Source of the DNA: RGIG8306 sp964426655
GTDB lineage: Bacteria > Bacillota > Clostridia > Lachnospirales > Lachnospiraceae
Assembly: GCA_964426655.1 (NCBI GenBank)
Contig: CAYRQT010000018.1
Coordinates: 1-39,197 of the forward strand
DNA length: 39,197 nt
Direction: 5' to 3'
Shown: piece after piece, positions 14,851 through 22,148 of the stretch
Numbering within the stretch: the first letter of the stretch is position 1
Layout: the number at the start of each line of letters is the position of its first letter
The notes under the pieces: model-generated
Told to the model about the DNA's origin: nothing
Seen by the model: the letters and a program-made list of their open reading frames with translations, nothing else
Database searches by the model: none
Program-made: the position numbers and the translations under genes

Positions 14851-16614
14851 ATGTCGGTGACTCAGGATTTTTTAAATACATACATAAAAAACTACGACTT
14901 TTATAAAGAAACGGGCAGAATTTGTGCTCAAATCTGTGAAACAAGAATGGAGCAGATGGGGATCAGAGGCATTGTGTCCTATCGGGCAAAAAAACCGGAA
15001 AGACTGCGGGATAAATTGGACAAACGCAACATGGAGAAACAATATGCCTCCATTGAGGACATTGCGGAAGATATCAAAGACCTGGCAGGGGTCAGGATTG
15101 CGTTGTATTTCCCGGGAGATTTCCATAAAGTTCAGCAAATGGTGGAGAAACATTTTCAGGTGGTGGAATATAAGAAGTTTCCGGAAGCCCTTCAAAATAA
15201 GGAGCCGGCCAATCCTATCTACCAGAAGCGTTTTGCAGGATACTGGGCCATTCATTATCGGGCCTACCTTTTGGCAAGTCAGGTGGCTCCGGAGGAGCAA
15301 AAATACACAAAAACCATCATTGAGATACAGGTGGCGTCTGCACTCCTGCATGCATGGGCGGAGGTGGAACACGATTTAGTGTATAAACCTTACAGTGGGG
15401 AGCTTTCCTATGAGGAACTACAGATTCTGGATGAGCTTAACGGGCTGGTCCTTTCTGGAGAAATTGCGCTGGAACGTCTGCAAAAAGCAGTCAAGAACCG
15501 TGTCAGTCGCGAAGGAAGCCGCTTCCATAACCACTATGAATTGGCCAGTTATCTCAATAACAGACTTAGTGCCAATAGCGACACTTCGTCAGAAGATCTC
15601 ATGCTTGGGCGTGTGGATCTGATGTTTAAGTCCATCCGGAAAACTGCCTTAAACACACCGGAAAGACTCAGACCCTATGTGCTTCGTGTTGACCCGCAGA
15701 GGAAAGACAGGTCTGTAGTTGAACAACTGTTGGATATTATCCGCAAGGACAACCCGGATGTCTATAATACCTATAGAGAGAAGAAAGATAAAGAAGAGCT
15801 GAAAATCCAGTTGGAAACCCTGCAAATGAATAGTGAGAATGGAAACAGACAGGGAGAGGCCAATACACTGGCCAATATTGGTTTTATCTATAGTACCAGA
15901 GGCAATTATGAGGAAGCCATCCATTATTTTTTGCAGGCCACGCAGATCAATCATGAAATTGGAAGTGTGCAGGGGGAGGCAAATCAGCTGTTAAATGTAG
16001 GATCGACCTACAGGCTTTTGGGGGAGCGTGAAAAAGCCCTGGAGTATTGTAACAAGGCTCTTGCGCTTCATCGACAGATTTCTTATAAGCAAGGGCAGGC
16101 CTATGTCATGGGCACAATGGGAAATATCTACTTTGATGAAAAAAATATGGATATGGCGCTGCGATATTACTATGACTCTCTTGGTATTTATCGGGACACA
16201 GGGTATAAGTACGGAGAAGTACGTCAGCTGCTTAATATTGGCCTTTTGATGAAGACACAGGAAGAATATGACAAGGCGGCACATTTGTTTCAGGAAGGAT
16301 TAAAAATTTCCAGAGAACAGAAAATCCGCCAGTGCGAGGGAGATGCCCTCCATTATCTTGGCAGCATCGCTTTTGAACAGGGAAATGTGGCTGAGGCCTT
16401 TACATATTATCATCAGGCGCTGGATATCCAGGACGAGATCCATAACGAAAAAAGTAAGATTGAAATCCTGCTGAGTATGGGGAAAGCCTGTGCTTTTACC
16501 GGAGAAAAAGAAGAAGCTCGTTCATATCTAAAAGAAGCATTGGATTTCAGCATCGACGGAGGGTATAAGAGTCTGGAGGAAGAGGCCTTAAATTATATGA
16601 CAAGAATCAGATGA
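14851..16614 (+). CDS. RelA/SpoT-type alarmone synthetase domain fused to six TPR-like repeats
   Basis: 587 residues from ATG 14851 (AAGGAG upstream, within a small GGAG/CTCC hairpin). Residues about 20-225 are a nucleotide pyrophosphokinase domain without a hydrolase domain: YRAKKPERLRDKLDKR (44-59), DLAGVRIALYF (77-87), GYWAIHYRAYL (130-140), and EIQ then HAWAEVEHDLVYK (158-179), including the Glu and His expected in synthetases. A helical stretch follows. Residues 331-570 are six tandem 40-residue repeats of the QGEANxLxNIGxIYxxxGNYEEAIxYFxQAL type, close to kinesin-light-chain/Rap TPRs. It sits alone between terminators with no adjacent antitoxin gene. It probably makes (p)ppGpp or a related nucleotide, with the TPR array sensing a partner or peptide. 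Confidence 0.88.
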   Translation: MSVTQDFLNTYIKNYDFYKETGRICAQICETRMEQMGIRGIVSYRAKKPERLRDKLDKRNMEKQYASIEDIAEDIKDLAGVRIALYFPGDFHKVQQMVEKHFQVVEYKKFPEALQNKEPANPIYQKRFAGYWAIHYRAYLLASQVAPEEQKYTKTIIEIQVASALLHAWAEVEHDLVYKPYSGELSYEELQILDELNGLVLSGEIALERLQKAVKNRVSREGSRFHNHYELASYLNNRLSANSDTSSEDLMLGRVDLMFKSIRKTALNTPERLRPYVLRVDPQRKDRSVVEQLLDIIRKDNPDVYNTYREKKDKEELKIQLETLQMNSENGNRQGEANTLANIGFIYSTRGNYEEAIHYFLQATQINHEIGSVQGEANQLLNVGSTYRLLGEREKALEYCNKALALHRQISYKQGQAYVMGTMGNIYFDEKNMDMALRYYYDSLGIYRDTGYKYGEVRQLLNIGLLMKTQEEYDKAAHLFQEGLKISREQKIRQCEGDALHYLGSIAFEQGNVAEAFTYYHQALDIQDEIHNEKSKIEILLSMGKACAFTGEKEEARSYLKEALDFSIDGGYKSLEEEALNYMTRIR

Positions 16615-16615
16615 A

Positions 16616-16664
16616 AAATAGCAGAAACGGAAGGGAACAGCCCTCTGCGTTTCTGCTGTTTTTA
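16616..16664. terminator. Bidirectional terminator between convergent genes
   Basis: AGCAGAAACG (16620-16629) pairs with CGTTTCTGCT (16648-16657). The stem is flanked by AAAA on the left and GTTTTT on the right. It serves the RelA-TPR gene on the plus strand and the EamA gene on the minus strand. Confidence 0.92.
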
Positions 16665-16677
16665 TGTTAAGAGAGAG

Positions 16678-17577
16678 TCAGACTCGGATTTGCTGCTTGG
16701 TTTTTCTGGAAAAAGAGAACAGGTTGGTTTCGGAAATCAAAATAGCCAGAAAAATCAGAACACAGCCAATGGCCATTAGTGGAGAAACAGTTTCCTGAAG
16801 AAAAATCATGGAAAACATCAGGCCAAAGACTGATTCCAAAGAAAGAATCAGAGCGGCTGAAGAGGGTTCTGTATATTTTTGCCCGATATTCTGTAAAAGC
16901 AAGGCCAGCATAGTGCTCATAAAACCCAGATAGAGCATACCCCAGAGTGCGTCCATGTGAAATGAAGAAAGGGGAAAGGGACCATGAACCAGCGGGGCAA
17001 AAATCAGGGAAAAGACCGCTGCAAAGCCCAACTGAGTGGTAGTCAGCAATATAGGATCCTCAGAGGAGGTTATGCGAGAAACCATTACAATATGTATAGC
17101 ATATCCCAGCCCGCACAGAAGGGAAAGGAGGTCCCCGGGATTAATGGTCAGGTCTGTATTCAGGGTCAGGAAGCCCGACCCAAGAATAGCAAGTCCTGCT
17201 GCGGCCAGAGCCCTGGAGTGGGGGCGTACCCCGCAGAACAACCAATTCAGAAGAGGTACAAAAATGACATAAGTTGTGGTTAGAAAAGCATTTTTTCCAG
17301 CCGTGGTATATTGCAGACCAAAGGTCTGTATTCCATATGCCAAAAAGAGCACAAATCCAATCCAAAAGCCGGATTTCAGGGTGGAACGACGAACCTTTTT
17401 TAGCCTGGGAAAAAAGAGAATGCACAGGCCAATGGTGGCCAGGCCAAAACGAATGGCCAGCATATAAAGGGGCGGGACTGAATCCAGTGCATTTTTTACC
17501 ACTACAAAAGCATAACCCCAAATTAAAGTGGCCAGCATCAGACCGATGTAGGCAGGGACTGCATGTTTCTTTGCCAT
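16678..17577 (-). CDS. EamA/DMT superfamily transporter
   Basis: 299 residues with ten predicted membrane helices in two EamA halves, for example YIGLMLATLIWGYAFVVVK at the start of the first and the segment MLYLGFMSTMLALLLQNIGQKY in the second. The start is ATG at 17577, because AAAAGGAG lies six bases upstream. A longer frame to 17634 runs through a hairpin and is rejected. Family members export amino acids, metabolites or drugs; the substrate is not evident. It follows the amino acid ABC ATPase on the same strand after a weak hairpin, so some co-transcription is likely. Confidence 0.92.
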   Translation of the reverse strand: MAKKHAVPAYIGLMLATLIWGYAFVVVKNALDSVPPLYMLAIRFGLATIGLCILFFPRLKKVRRSTLKSGFWIGFVLFLAYGIQTFGLQYTTAGKNAFLTTTYVIFVPLLNWLFCGVRPHSRALAAAGLAILGSGFLTLNTDLTINPGDLLSLLCGLGYAIHIVMVSRITSSEDPILLTTTQLGFAAVFSLIFAPLVHGPFPLSSFHMDALWGMLYLGFMSTMLALLLQNIGQKYTEPSSAALILSLESVFGLMFSMIFLQETVSPLMAIGCVLIFLAILISETNLFSFSRKTKQQIRV

Positions 17578-17600
17578 AATACTCCTTTTCCAAAAGAATA

Positions 17601-17621
17601 CTCCCGCATGATCTGCGAGAG
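17601..17621 (-). terminator. Weak hairpin between the ABC ATPase and EamA genes
   Basis: On the minus strand CTCTCGCA pairs with TGCGGGAG (plus coordinates 17614-17621 and 17601-17608; one T-G wobble), followed by TATTCTTTT. This would be a leaky terminator that reduces expression of the EamA gene. Confidence 0.5.
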
Positions 17622-17633
17622 CATTGGATACCA

Positions 17634-18392
17634 TTACAGTTGACTTTGCAAAAACTGGCGGGTCCTTTCATTGCTGGGGTTACTGAAGATTTTTTCTGGG
17701 GGTCCCTCTTCCAGAATACGGCCTTCATACATAAAGACTACTCGTGTGGCCACTTCCCGGGCAAAGCCCATTTCATGCGTCACCACAATCATGGTCATAC
17801 CTTCTTCAGCTAGTTTTTTCATGACGCCCAGAACTTCGCCGACCAGTTCCGGGTCGAGAGCAGAAGTGGGTTCATCAAACAGCATGATTTCCGGATCCAT
17901 GGCCAGGGCCCGGGCAATGGCTACACGTTGTTGCTGGCCGCCAGAAAGGCGGGATGGGTAGGTATGCATTTTATCTGTCAGGCCTACAAGGTCAATAAGT
18001 CGTCGGGCATTTTCTTTTGCCGCTTCTTTTGCCACTTTTTTAACGTGAATGGGGGCAATGGTGACGTTATCCAGCACCGTCTTGTGTGGGAACAGATTAA
18101 ATCGCTGAAAAACCATGCCCATTTTCAACAGGAGAGCATTTTTTTCTTTTTTTTGCAGGGGGGCTTTATTGATGCCGTTCACCCGGTCATCCAGCAAAAT
18201 ATCGTCAATATAAATCTGACCACTGGTGATCTTTTCCAGATGGTTTAAAGAACGTAAAAAAGTAGATTTTCCAGCACCGGAAGGACCAATGATGCAGATT
18301 ACCTCTCCGGGTTCTACCGTTAGATTCACATCTTTTAAAACCTCAAGTTCACCAAAATTTTTGCATACGTTTACAGTACGAATCATAGACAT
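17634..18392 (-). CDS. Polar amino acid ABC transporter ATP-binding protein (GlnQ family)
   Basis: 252 residues. The start at 18392 (MSMIRTVNVCKNFG) is preferred over the in-frame ATG at 18410 because GGGAG lies eight bases upstream of it. Walker A GPSGAGKST, Q-loop VFQRFNLFPHKTVLDN, signature LSGGQQQR, Walker B IMLFDEP with DEPTSALDPE, and switch His in VTHEMGF are all present. It energises the permease encoded upstream on the same strand. The order receptor, permease, ATPase is standard for polar amino acid uptake. The substrate cannot be assigned. Confidence 0.94.
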   Translation of the reverse strand: MSMIRTVNVCKNFGELEVLKDVNLTVEPGEVICIIGPSGAGKSTFLRSLNHLEKITSGQIYIDDILLDDRVNGINKAPLQKKEKNALLLKMGMVFQRFNLFPHKTVLDNVTIAPIHVKKVAKEAAKENARRLIDLVGLTDKMHTYPSRLSGGQQQRVAIARALAMDPEIMLFDEPTSALDPELVGEVLGVMKKLAEEGMTMIVVTHEMGFAREVATRVVFMYEGRILEEGPPEKIFSNPSNERTRQFLQSQL

Positions 18393-18421
18393 AATTGGGA
18401 CTCCCTTCAACCGGTGGTATC

Positions 18422-19081
18422 TTATTCATAAACGGAGAATTTTTTCTCCAGCAAATGAAAGATGAGGGTGAATGCGGCGGTAATGATCAGATAGAGAGCG
18501 GCAGATGGAATGAAAACCAGAGGAGATGCAGAAGAAGACATGATCTGAGTGGTTTTTTTCATCAGGTCCACAATGGCGATGGTGGAAATCAGGGCAGTAT
18601 CTTTGATGACCATAATAAATTCATTTCCCACGGGGGGAATCAGGCGGCGGATAGACTGGGGAATGATGATCAACCGCATGGATTTGCCATAACTCATACC
18701 CAGACTTTTGGCTGCCTCGAGCTGCCCCTTGTCAATGGACTGAATGGCTGCACGGATAATCTCCGCACAGTATGCAGCGGAGTTTAATGTGAAGGCAATG
18801 AAGGCGGCAGTAAAACCATCCTTGATGAGGAGTTTTGGGCTGATTTGAGGCAGAGCATAATAGATAAAATAAAGCTGCATCAGCAGGGGCGTTCCCCGGA
18901 AAACAAAAACATAGGCAGAAGCAAGCCATTTTAACGGATAAATTTTTGAGATTTTGGCCAAGGCCAGAAATACACTTAAAATTAAGCCGCAGGAGACGGA
19001 AAGTACAGTCAGAGAGACTGTAACGGAAGCGGCTTTTAAAAGGGGCGGGAGCCAAAGCTTAAGCTGTTCAATGAATTCCAT
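18422..19081 (-). CDS. Polar amino acid ABC transporter permease
   Basis: 219 residues, normal length. The ATG at 19081 (MEFIEQLKLW) is preferred over the one at 19090 because AAAGGA then lies eight bases upstream; the earlier ATG overlaps that site. Family features are the first helix, VFRGTPLLMQLYFIYYALP (the intact motif missing from the truncated permease at 1142) and the EAA loop EAAKSLGMSYGKSMRLIIIPQ. It forms the channel with the ATPase 29 bases downstream. A hairpin between receptor and permease genes probably lowers its expression relative to the receptor. Confidence 0.94.
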   Translation of the reverse strand: MEFIEQLKLWLPPLLKAASVTVSLTVLSVSCGLILSVFLALAKISKIYPLKWLASAYVFVFRGTPLLMQLYFIYYALPQISPKLLIKDGFTAAFIAFTLNSAAYCAEIIRAAIQSIDKGQLEAAKSLGMSYGKSMRLIIIPQSIRRLIPPVGNEFIMVIKDTALISTIAIVDLMKKTTQIMSSSASPLVFIPSAALYLIITAAFTLIFHLLEKKFSVYE

Positions 19082-19118
19082 GGAGATCATCCTTTCCGAA
19101 TGCGGGCCTTACATGAAG

Positions 19119-19143
19119 AAAAGCCGTCACAGAGACGGCTTTT
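19119..19143 (-). terminator. Intercistronic hairpin between receptor and permease genes
   Basis: AAAAGCCGTC (19119-19128) and GACGGCTTTT (19134-19143) pair perfectly around a five-base loop. On the minus strand the stem ends in TTTT and then CTT. Such partial terminators let the receptor be made in excess over the membrane components. Confidence 0.8.
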
Positions 19144-19168
19144 CAGAAATCCCAGCCCGGGGGAAATC

Positions 19169-20026
19169 TTATTTTACGGTTACACTGTTATTCTCACCAA
19201 AATATTTTGCGGCGATTTCTGCAACGGTGCCATCTTCATAAAGTGCATCCACAGCAGCCTGAACCTCGGCGGTCAATTCATCATTGCCCTTTTTCAGTAC
19301 AATGGCCATGGGCTCAGCTTCGTCACTTGTCCAGCTGATGCTGTAAGTGTCACTGTCTGTACCAATGTAGTACTGTGCAACAACATTGTCTACAACAACG
19401 GCATCCAGACGCCCATTTTTCAAATCCGTGAAAGCAGAGATGATAGTATCATATACAAAATAATCATCTGCATTGACGTCAAGTCCATTTTCCATTTGCT
19501 CATTCATGAACTGGTCAGAAGTGGTTTCTGTCTGTACGCCCACCTTTTTTCCGGCCAGATCTTCAACACTGCTGATGCCGCTGTCGGAAGCACTGACAAT
19601 ACAAATTTTGTTGGCAATATAGGCCTCGGTCAAATTGTAATTTTCCTGTCTATCCTCATTAATGCTGACGGCGGAGATGATGAGATCTGCCCGTCCGGTA
19701 TCTACTGTTCCAAAAATGCCGTCCCATGCCACATCCAGAATCTCCAGTTCGCGGCCCATTTGATCTGCAATGGCCTGGGCCAGTTCAGCATCAAAACCGA
19801 TGATGGTGGTTCCGTCTTCTCCGATGTATTCCATGGGAGGGTAATTGGCATCCCTGGCTACAATCAGCTTGTCAGAGGAGTTGTCAGAAACGGCGGCTGT
19901 GGTTTCATCAGAAGTGTTGCCGGATGAGGTGGTTTCCTCCGAACCGGTGCTGCCGGATGAGCAGGCAGTAACAAAGGAAGCGGCCATGAGGGCTGCCAGT
20001 GCCAGGGTAAGTCCTTTTTTTTTCAT
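19169..20026 (-). CDS. Polar amino acid ABC transporter solute-binding lipoprotein (family 3)
   Basis: 285 residues from ATG 20026 (MKKKGLTLALAALM) with AAAGGAG upstream. The lipobox FVTAC puts the lipid anchor at Cys22, followed by a Ser/Thr-rich tether. The binding domain begins DKLIVARDANYPPMEYIGED and continues IIGFDAELAQAIADQMG, ADLIISAVSINEDRQENYNLTEAY and EDLAGKKVGVQTETTSDQF, the order expected for family 3 receptors. Unlike the 545-residue receptor at 3091 it has a single domain. It is expressed from a consensus promoter at 20145-20173 through a structured leader of about 110 bases. Confidence 0.94.
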   Translation of the reverse strand: MKKKGLTLALAALMAASFVTACSSGSTGSEETTSSGNTSDETTAAVSDNSSDKLIVARDANYPPMEYIGEDGTTIIGFDAELAQAIADQMGRELEILDVAWDGIFGTVDTGRADLIISAVSINEDRQENYNLTEAYIANKICIVSASDSGISSVEDLAGKKVGVQTETTSDQFMNEQMENGLDVNADDYFVYDTIISAFTDLKNGRLDAVVVDNVVAQYYIGTDSDTYSISWTSDEAEPMAIVLKKGNDELTAEVQAAVDALYEDGTVAEIAAKYFGENNSVTVK

Positions 20027-20040
20027 AATACTCTCCTTTT

Positions 20041-20119
20041 TTCTGCGTAGATATCCTGGAGGCATATGCATAAATATTCAGATATGCCTTCACAAATTTC
20101 AGACAATCCTGCCGCAGAA
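20041..20119 (-). promoter_or_regulatory. Structured leader of the amino acid ABC operon
   Basis: In the minus-strand leader, TTCTGCG and CGCAGAA (plus 20113-20119 and 20041-20047) form an outer stem. AGGCATAT and ATATGCCT (plus 20082-20089 and 20060-20067) form an inner stem. The outer arm ends just before the ribosome binding site. No known riboswitch consensus was recognised. Confidence 0.5.
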
Positions 20120-20144
20120 GGACAACATTGGCTTTAACAGAGAG

Positions 20145-20173
20145 ATTATAGCATGGTGGAAAAACCTTGTCAA
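20145..20173 (-). promoter_or_regulatory. Consensus promoter for the amino acid ABC operon
   Basis: On the minus strand TTGACA (20173-20168), 17-base spacer, TATAAT (20150-20145): a perfect vegetative promoter. It starts a leader of about 110 bases before the receptor gene and lies just after the stop of the upstream SDR gene. Confidence 0.88.
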
Positions 20174-20206
20174 TGCATACAAATCAGCAGAAAAGTGGAA
20201 GAGAAA

Positions 20207-20944
20207 TCAAATCCACCCACCATCCAGCGTCAGAATCTGTCCGGTCAGATAGGGGGTGCTTTCTGTCAGCTTGCGGGCAAAAGCGGCAATTTCAGAAGGC
20301 GTCCCCATACGTCCGGCCGGAATTTCCTGGACCAGGTTCTTCAGCTCGGCAGAAGAGAGGTTCTTATTCATAGAGGTGTCCACCAATCCGGGCGCAATGG
20401 CATTTACCGGAATCCGGCTAGGGGCAAGCTCCTTAGCCAAAGCCTTAGTAAAGGCATTTACTCCACCTTTGGATGCACTGTAGGCCACTTCACAGGAAGC
20501 ACCCATATTGCCCCACACAGAAGAGATGTTTAAAATGTAGCCCTCCCCCTGTTGGAGCATAACGGGAATGACCTGAGAGCAGGTGTAAAAAAGGGAAGAG
20601 AGATTGGTCTGAATGATTTGATTCCATTCCTGGGGGGAAAGAGACTGTAAAACGCCCTGGAAGGAAATGCCTGCATTGTTGATCCATAGATGAATCCCAT
20701 GAAAATGGGAAAGAATTTCGCTCAACATGCGTTCCACTTCTTTATAGGAAGAAATGTCACCAATGACTATAAACGGAGGCGTAAGATGGGGAGCAGCTTC
20801 CACCAGCTCTCTGTAGAAATCTGTAAGTGCAGCAGACGATTTTCTTCCATGAAGAACGACCTGGTAGCCTGCCGTGTAATATTCTTTAGCCAATGCCCGC
20901 CCTATTCCCCGGGAGGAACCGGTAATCCAGACTGTTTTTGCCAT
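20207..20944 (-). CDS. SDR family oxidoreductase (FabG-like)
   Basis: 245 residues from ATG 20944 with TTGGAG seven bases upstream. A TTG further left would overlap that site and is rejected. Classical short-chain dehydrogenase features are present: cofactor loop TGSSRGIGRAL (8-18), NNAG (89-92), catalytic Ser in NISSVWG (139-145), Tyr155 and Lys159 in YSASK, and PGLVDT (185-190). LHGRK after the second strand suggests NADP(H). It resembles 3-oxoacyl-ACP reductase but lies outside a fatty acid cluster, so the substrate is unknown. It is transcribed divergently from trxB across a perfect inverted repeat. Confidence 0.92.
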   Translation of the reverse strand: MAKTVWITGSSRGIGRALAKEYYTAGYQVVLHGRKSSAALTDFYRELVEAAPHLTPPFIVIGDISSYKEVERMLSEILSHFHGIHLWINNAGISFQGVLQSLSPQEWNQIIQTNLSSLFYTCSQVIPVMLQQGEGYILNISSVWGNMGASCEVAYSASKGGVNAFTKALAKELAPSRIPVNAIAPGLVDTSMNKNLSSAELKNLVQEIPAGRMGTPSEIAAFARKLTESTPYLTGQILTLDGGWI

Positions 20945-20979
20945 TAGAGTCTCCAATCTTCTTTAAAAAAAAGGGGTTA

Positions 20980-21011
20980 TATGATACAATGACCTAAAAT
21001 ATTGTATCATA
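20980..21011. repeat. Perfect inverted repeat in the SDR/trxB divergent promoter region
   Basis: TATGATACAAT (20980-20990) and ATTGTATCATA (21001-21011) are perfect 11-base inverted arms around a 10-base centre. It lies between two divergent genes and covers the -10 box of the minus-strand promoter, and possibly that of the plus-strand one. This suggests an operator for a dimeric regulator, although mirrored -10 boxes alone could give part of the symmetry. Confidence 0.75.
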
Positions 21012-21029
21012 GGAAGAAGGTATTGACAA
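21001..21029 (-). promoter_or_regulatory. Promoter for the SDR gene
   Basis: On the minus strand TTGTCA (21029-21024), 17-base spacer, TACAAT (21006-21001). The -10 box is inside the right arm of the inverted repeat. A weaker plus-strand mirror for trxB would be TTTAAA (20962-20967), 17 bases, TACAAT (20985-20990). Confidence 0.6.
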
Positions 21030-21054
21030 TTTGGTTCGGTACCGGGAGGGAAAT

Positions 21055-21957
21055 ATGTTAGATGTGATTATTATTGGTGCCGGTCCTGCAGGGATGACGG
21101 CTGCTATTTATGGTTCAAGAGCCATGCTGAATTGTCTGGTGCTGGAAAAAGAGGCCAGCGGCGGGCAGATTCTGGATACTTATGAAGTGGATAACTACCC
21201 GGGGATACAGGGCGTGACAGGCTATGACCTGGCTACCCAGTTCAGAGACCATGCTGAAAAACTGGGAGCCGATTTTCAAATGGAAACAGTGATCCGGGTG
21301 CAACCGCTGGAAAAGGGATTTCAGGTTGAGACGGATCAGAACACCTACACCAGTAAAAGCATCATCATTGCAGCAGGGGCTAGTTACAGAAGACTGGGCG
21401 TGCCCGGAGAAGAACTGCTTCGGGGCAGGGGAGTATCAAACTGTGCAACTTGTGATGGCGCATTTTTCAGAAAAAAAAGAGTGGCTGTGGTTGGAGGAGG
21501 AGACGTGGCAGTGGAAGATGCCATTTATCTGGCCAGAAGCTGTGAACATGTGACCCTTATTCACAGGCGAGATGCATTGCGTGCGGTAAAATCTCTGCAG
21601 GATAAGCTTCTATCTCTGCCAAATGTTACTGTGATCTGGAATAGCGAAGTCGATGAAATTCTGGGAGAAGAGGTAGTAAGCGGTGTGCGTATCCGCCATA
21701 AGGATACCGGAGTGGTGGAAGATCTGTCTGTAAACGGCGTTTTTGTGGCTGTTGGAATTGTGCCGGCTACAGAAGTTTTTAAAGGCCTTGTTGAAATGGA
21801 TCCGCAGGGATACATTTTGGCCGGAGAGGATACCAAAACCAGTTTCCCCGGTATTTTTGCAGCGGGTGATGTACGTAAAAAAGTGTTGCGCCAGGTAGTA
21901 ACGGCAGTAGCTGACGGCGCTTGTGCTATTACTGCGGCAGATGAATTCATTCACTAA
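21055..21957 (+). CDS. trxB: Thioredoxin reductase
   Basis: 300 residues from ATG 21055 behind GGGAGGG. It has the N-terminal FAD-binding motif IIIGAGPAGMTAA (5-17), redox-active cysteines Cys130 and Cys133 in NCATCDGAFF, the NADPH loop VVGGGDVAVEDA (146-157) and the C-terminal FAD motif GIFAAGDVRKKVLRQVVTAV. This is the low-molecular-weight bacterial type that reduces thioredoxin with NADPH. No thioredoxin gene is adjacent. It is divergent from the SDR gene and may share its operator. Confidence 0.94.
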   Translation: MLDVIIIGAGPAGMTAAIYGSRAMLNCLVLEKEASGGQILDTYEVDNYPGIQGVTGYDLATQFRDHAEKLGADFQMETVIRVQPLEKGFQVETDQNTYTSKSIIIAAGASYRRLGVPGEELLRGRGVSNCATCDGAFFRKKRVAVVGGGDVAVEDAIYLARSCEHVTLIHRRDALRAVKSLQDKLLSLPNVTVIWNSEVDEILGEEVVSGVRIRHKDTGVVEDLSVNGVFVAVGIVPATEVFKGLVEMDPQGYILAGEDTKTSFPGIFAAGDVRKKVLRQVVTAVADGACAITAADEFIH

Positions 21958-21994
21958 CTAAAATATATACATATACAAATGTGCAGGTTTGCCA

Positions 21995-22023
21995 TTGACA
22001 AACGTGCTCAGCTCTGCTACTAT
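21995..22023 (+). promoter_or_regulatory. Promoter for the NlpC/P60 hydrolase gene
   Basis: TTGACA (21995-22000), 17-base spacer, TACTAT (22018-22023). The transcript would begin near 22030 with a leader of about 120 bases. Confidence 0.75.
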
Positions 22024-22028
22024 TACCC

Positions 22029-22054
22029 TGTAACAATTTCGTAATAATTGTAAT
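22029..22054 (+). promoter_or_regulatory. Candidate WalR-type binding site
   Basis: TGTAAC-AATTT-CGTAAT (22029-22045) matches the WalR direct repeat TGTWAH-N5-TGTWAH except for one base, and a further TGTAAT follows at 22049-22054. WalR controls NlpC/P60 and other wall hydrolases in Firmicutes. The site overlaps or follows the predicted transcription start, where binding would repress rather than activate. Confidence 0.4.
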
Positions 22055-22148
22055 ATTTAATATACATGAGAAATATTTCAGTAATGAACAGGGGCGTTTC
22101 TGGCAAAGGGGATTGACAGAACATTGATTACAACAGTAGAGGTGAAGC

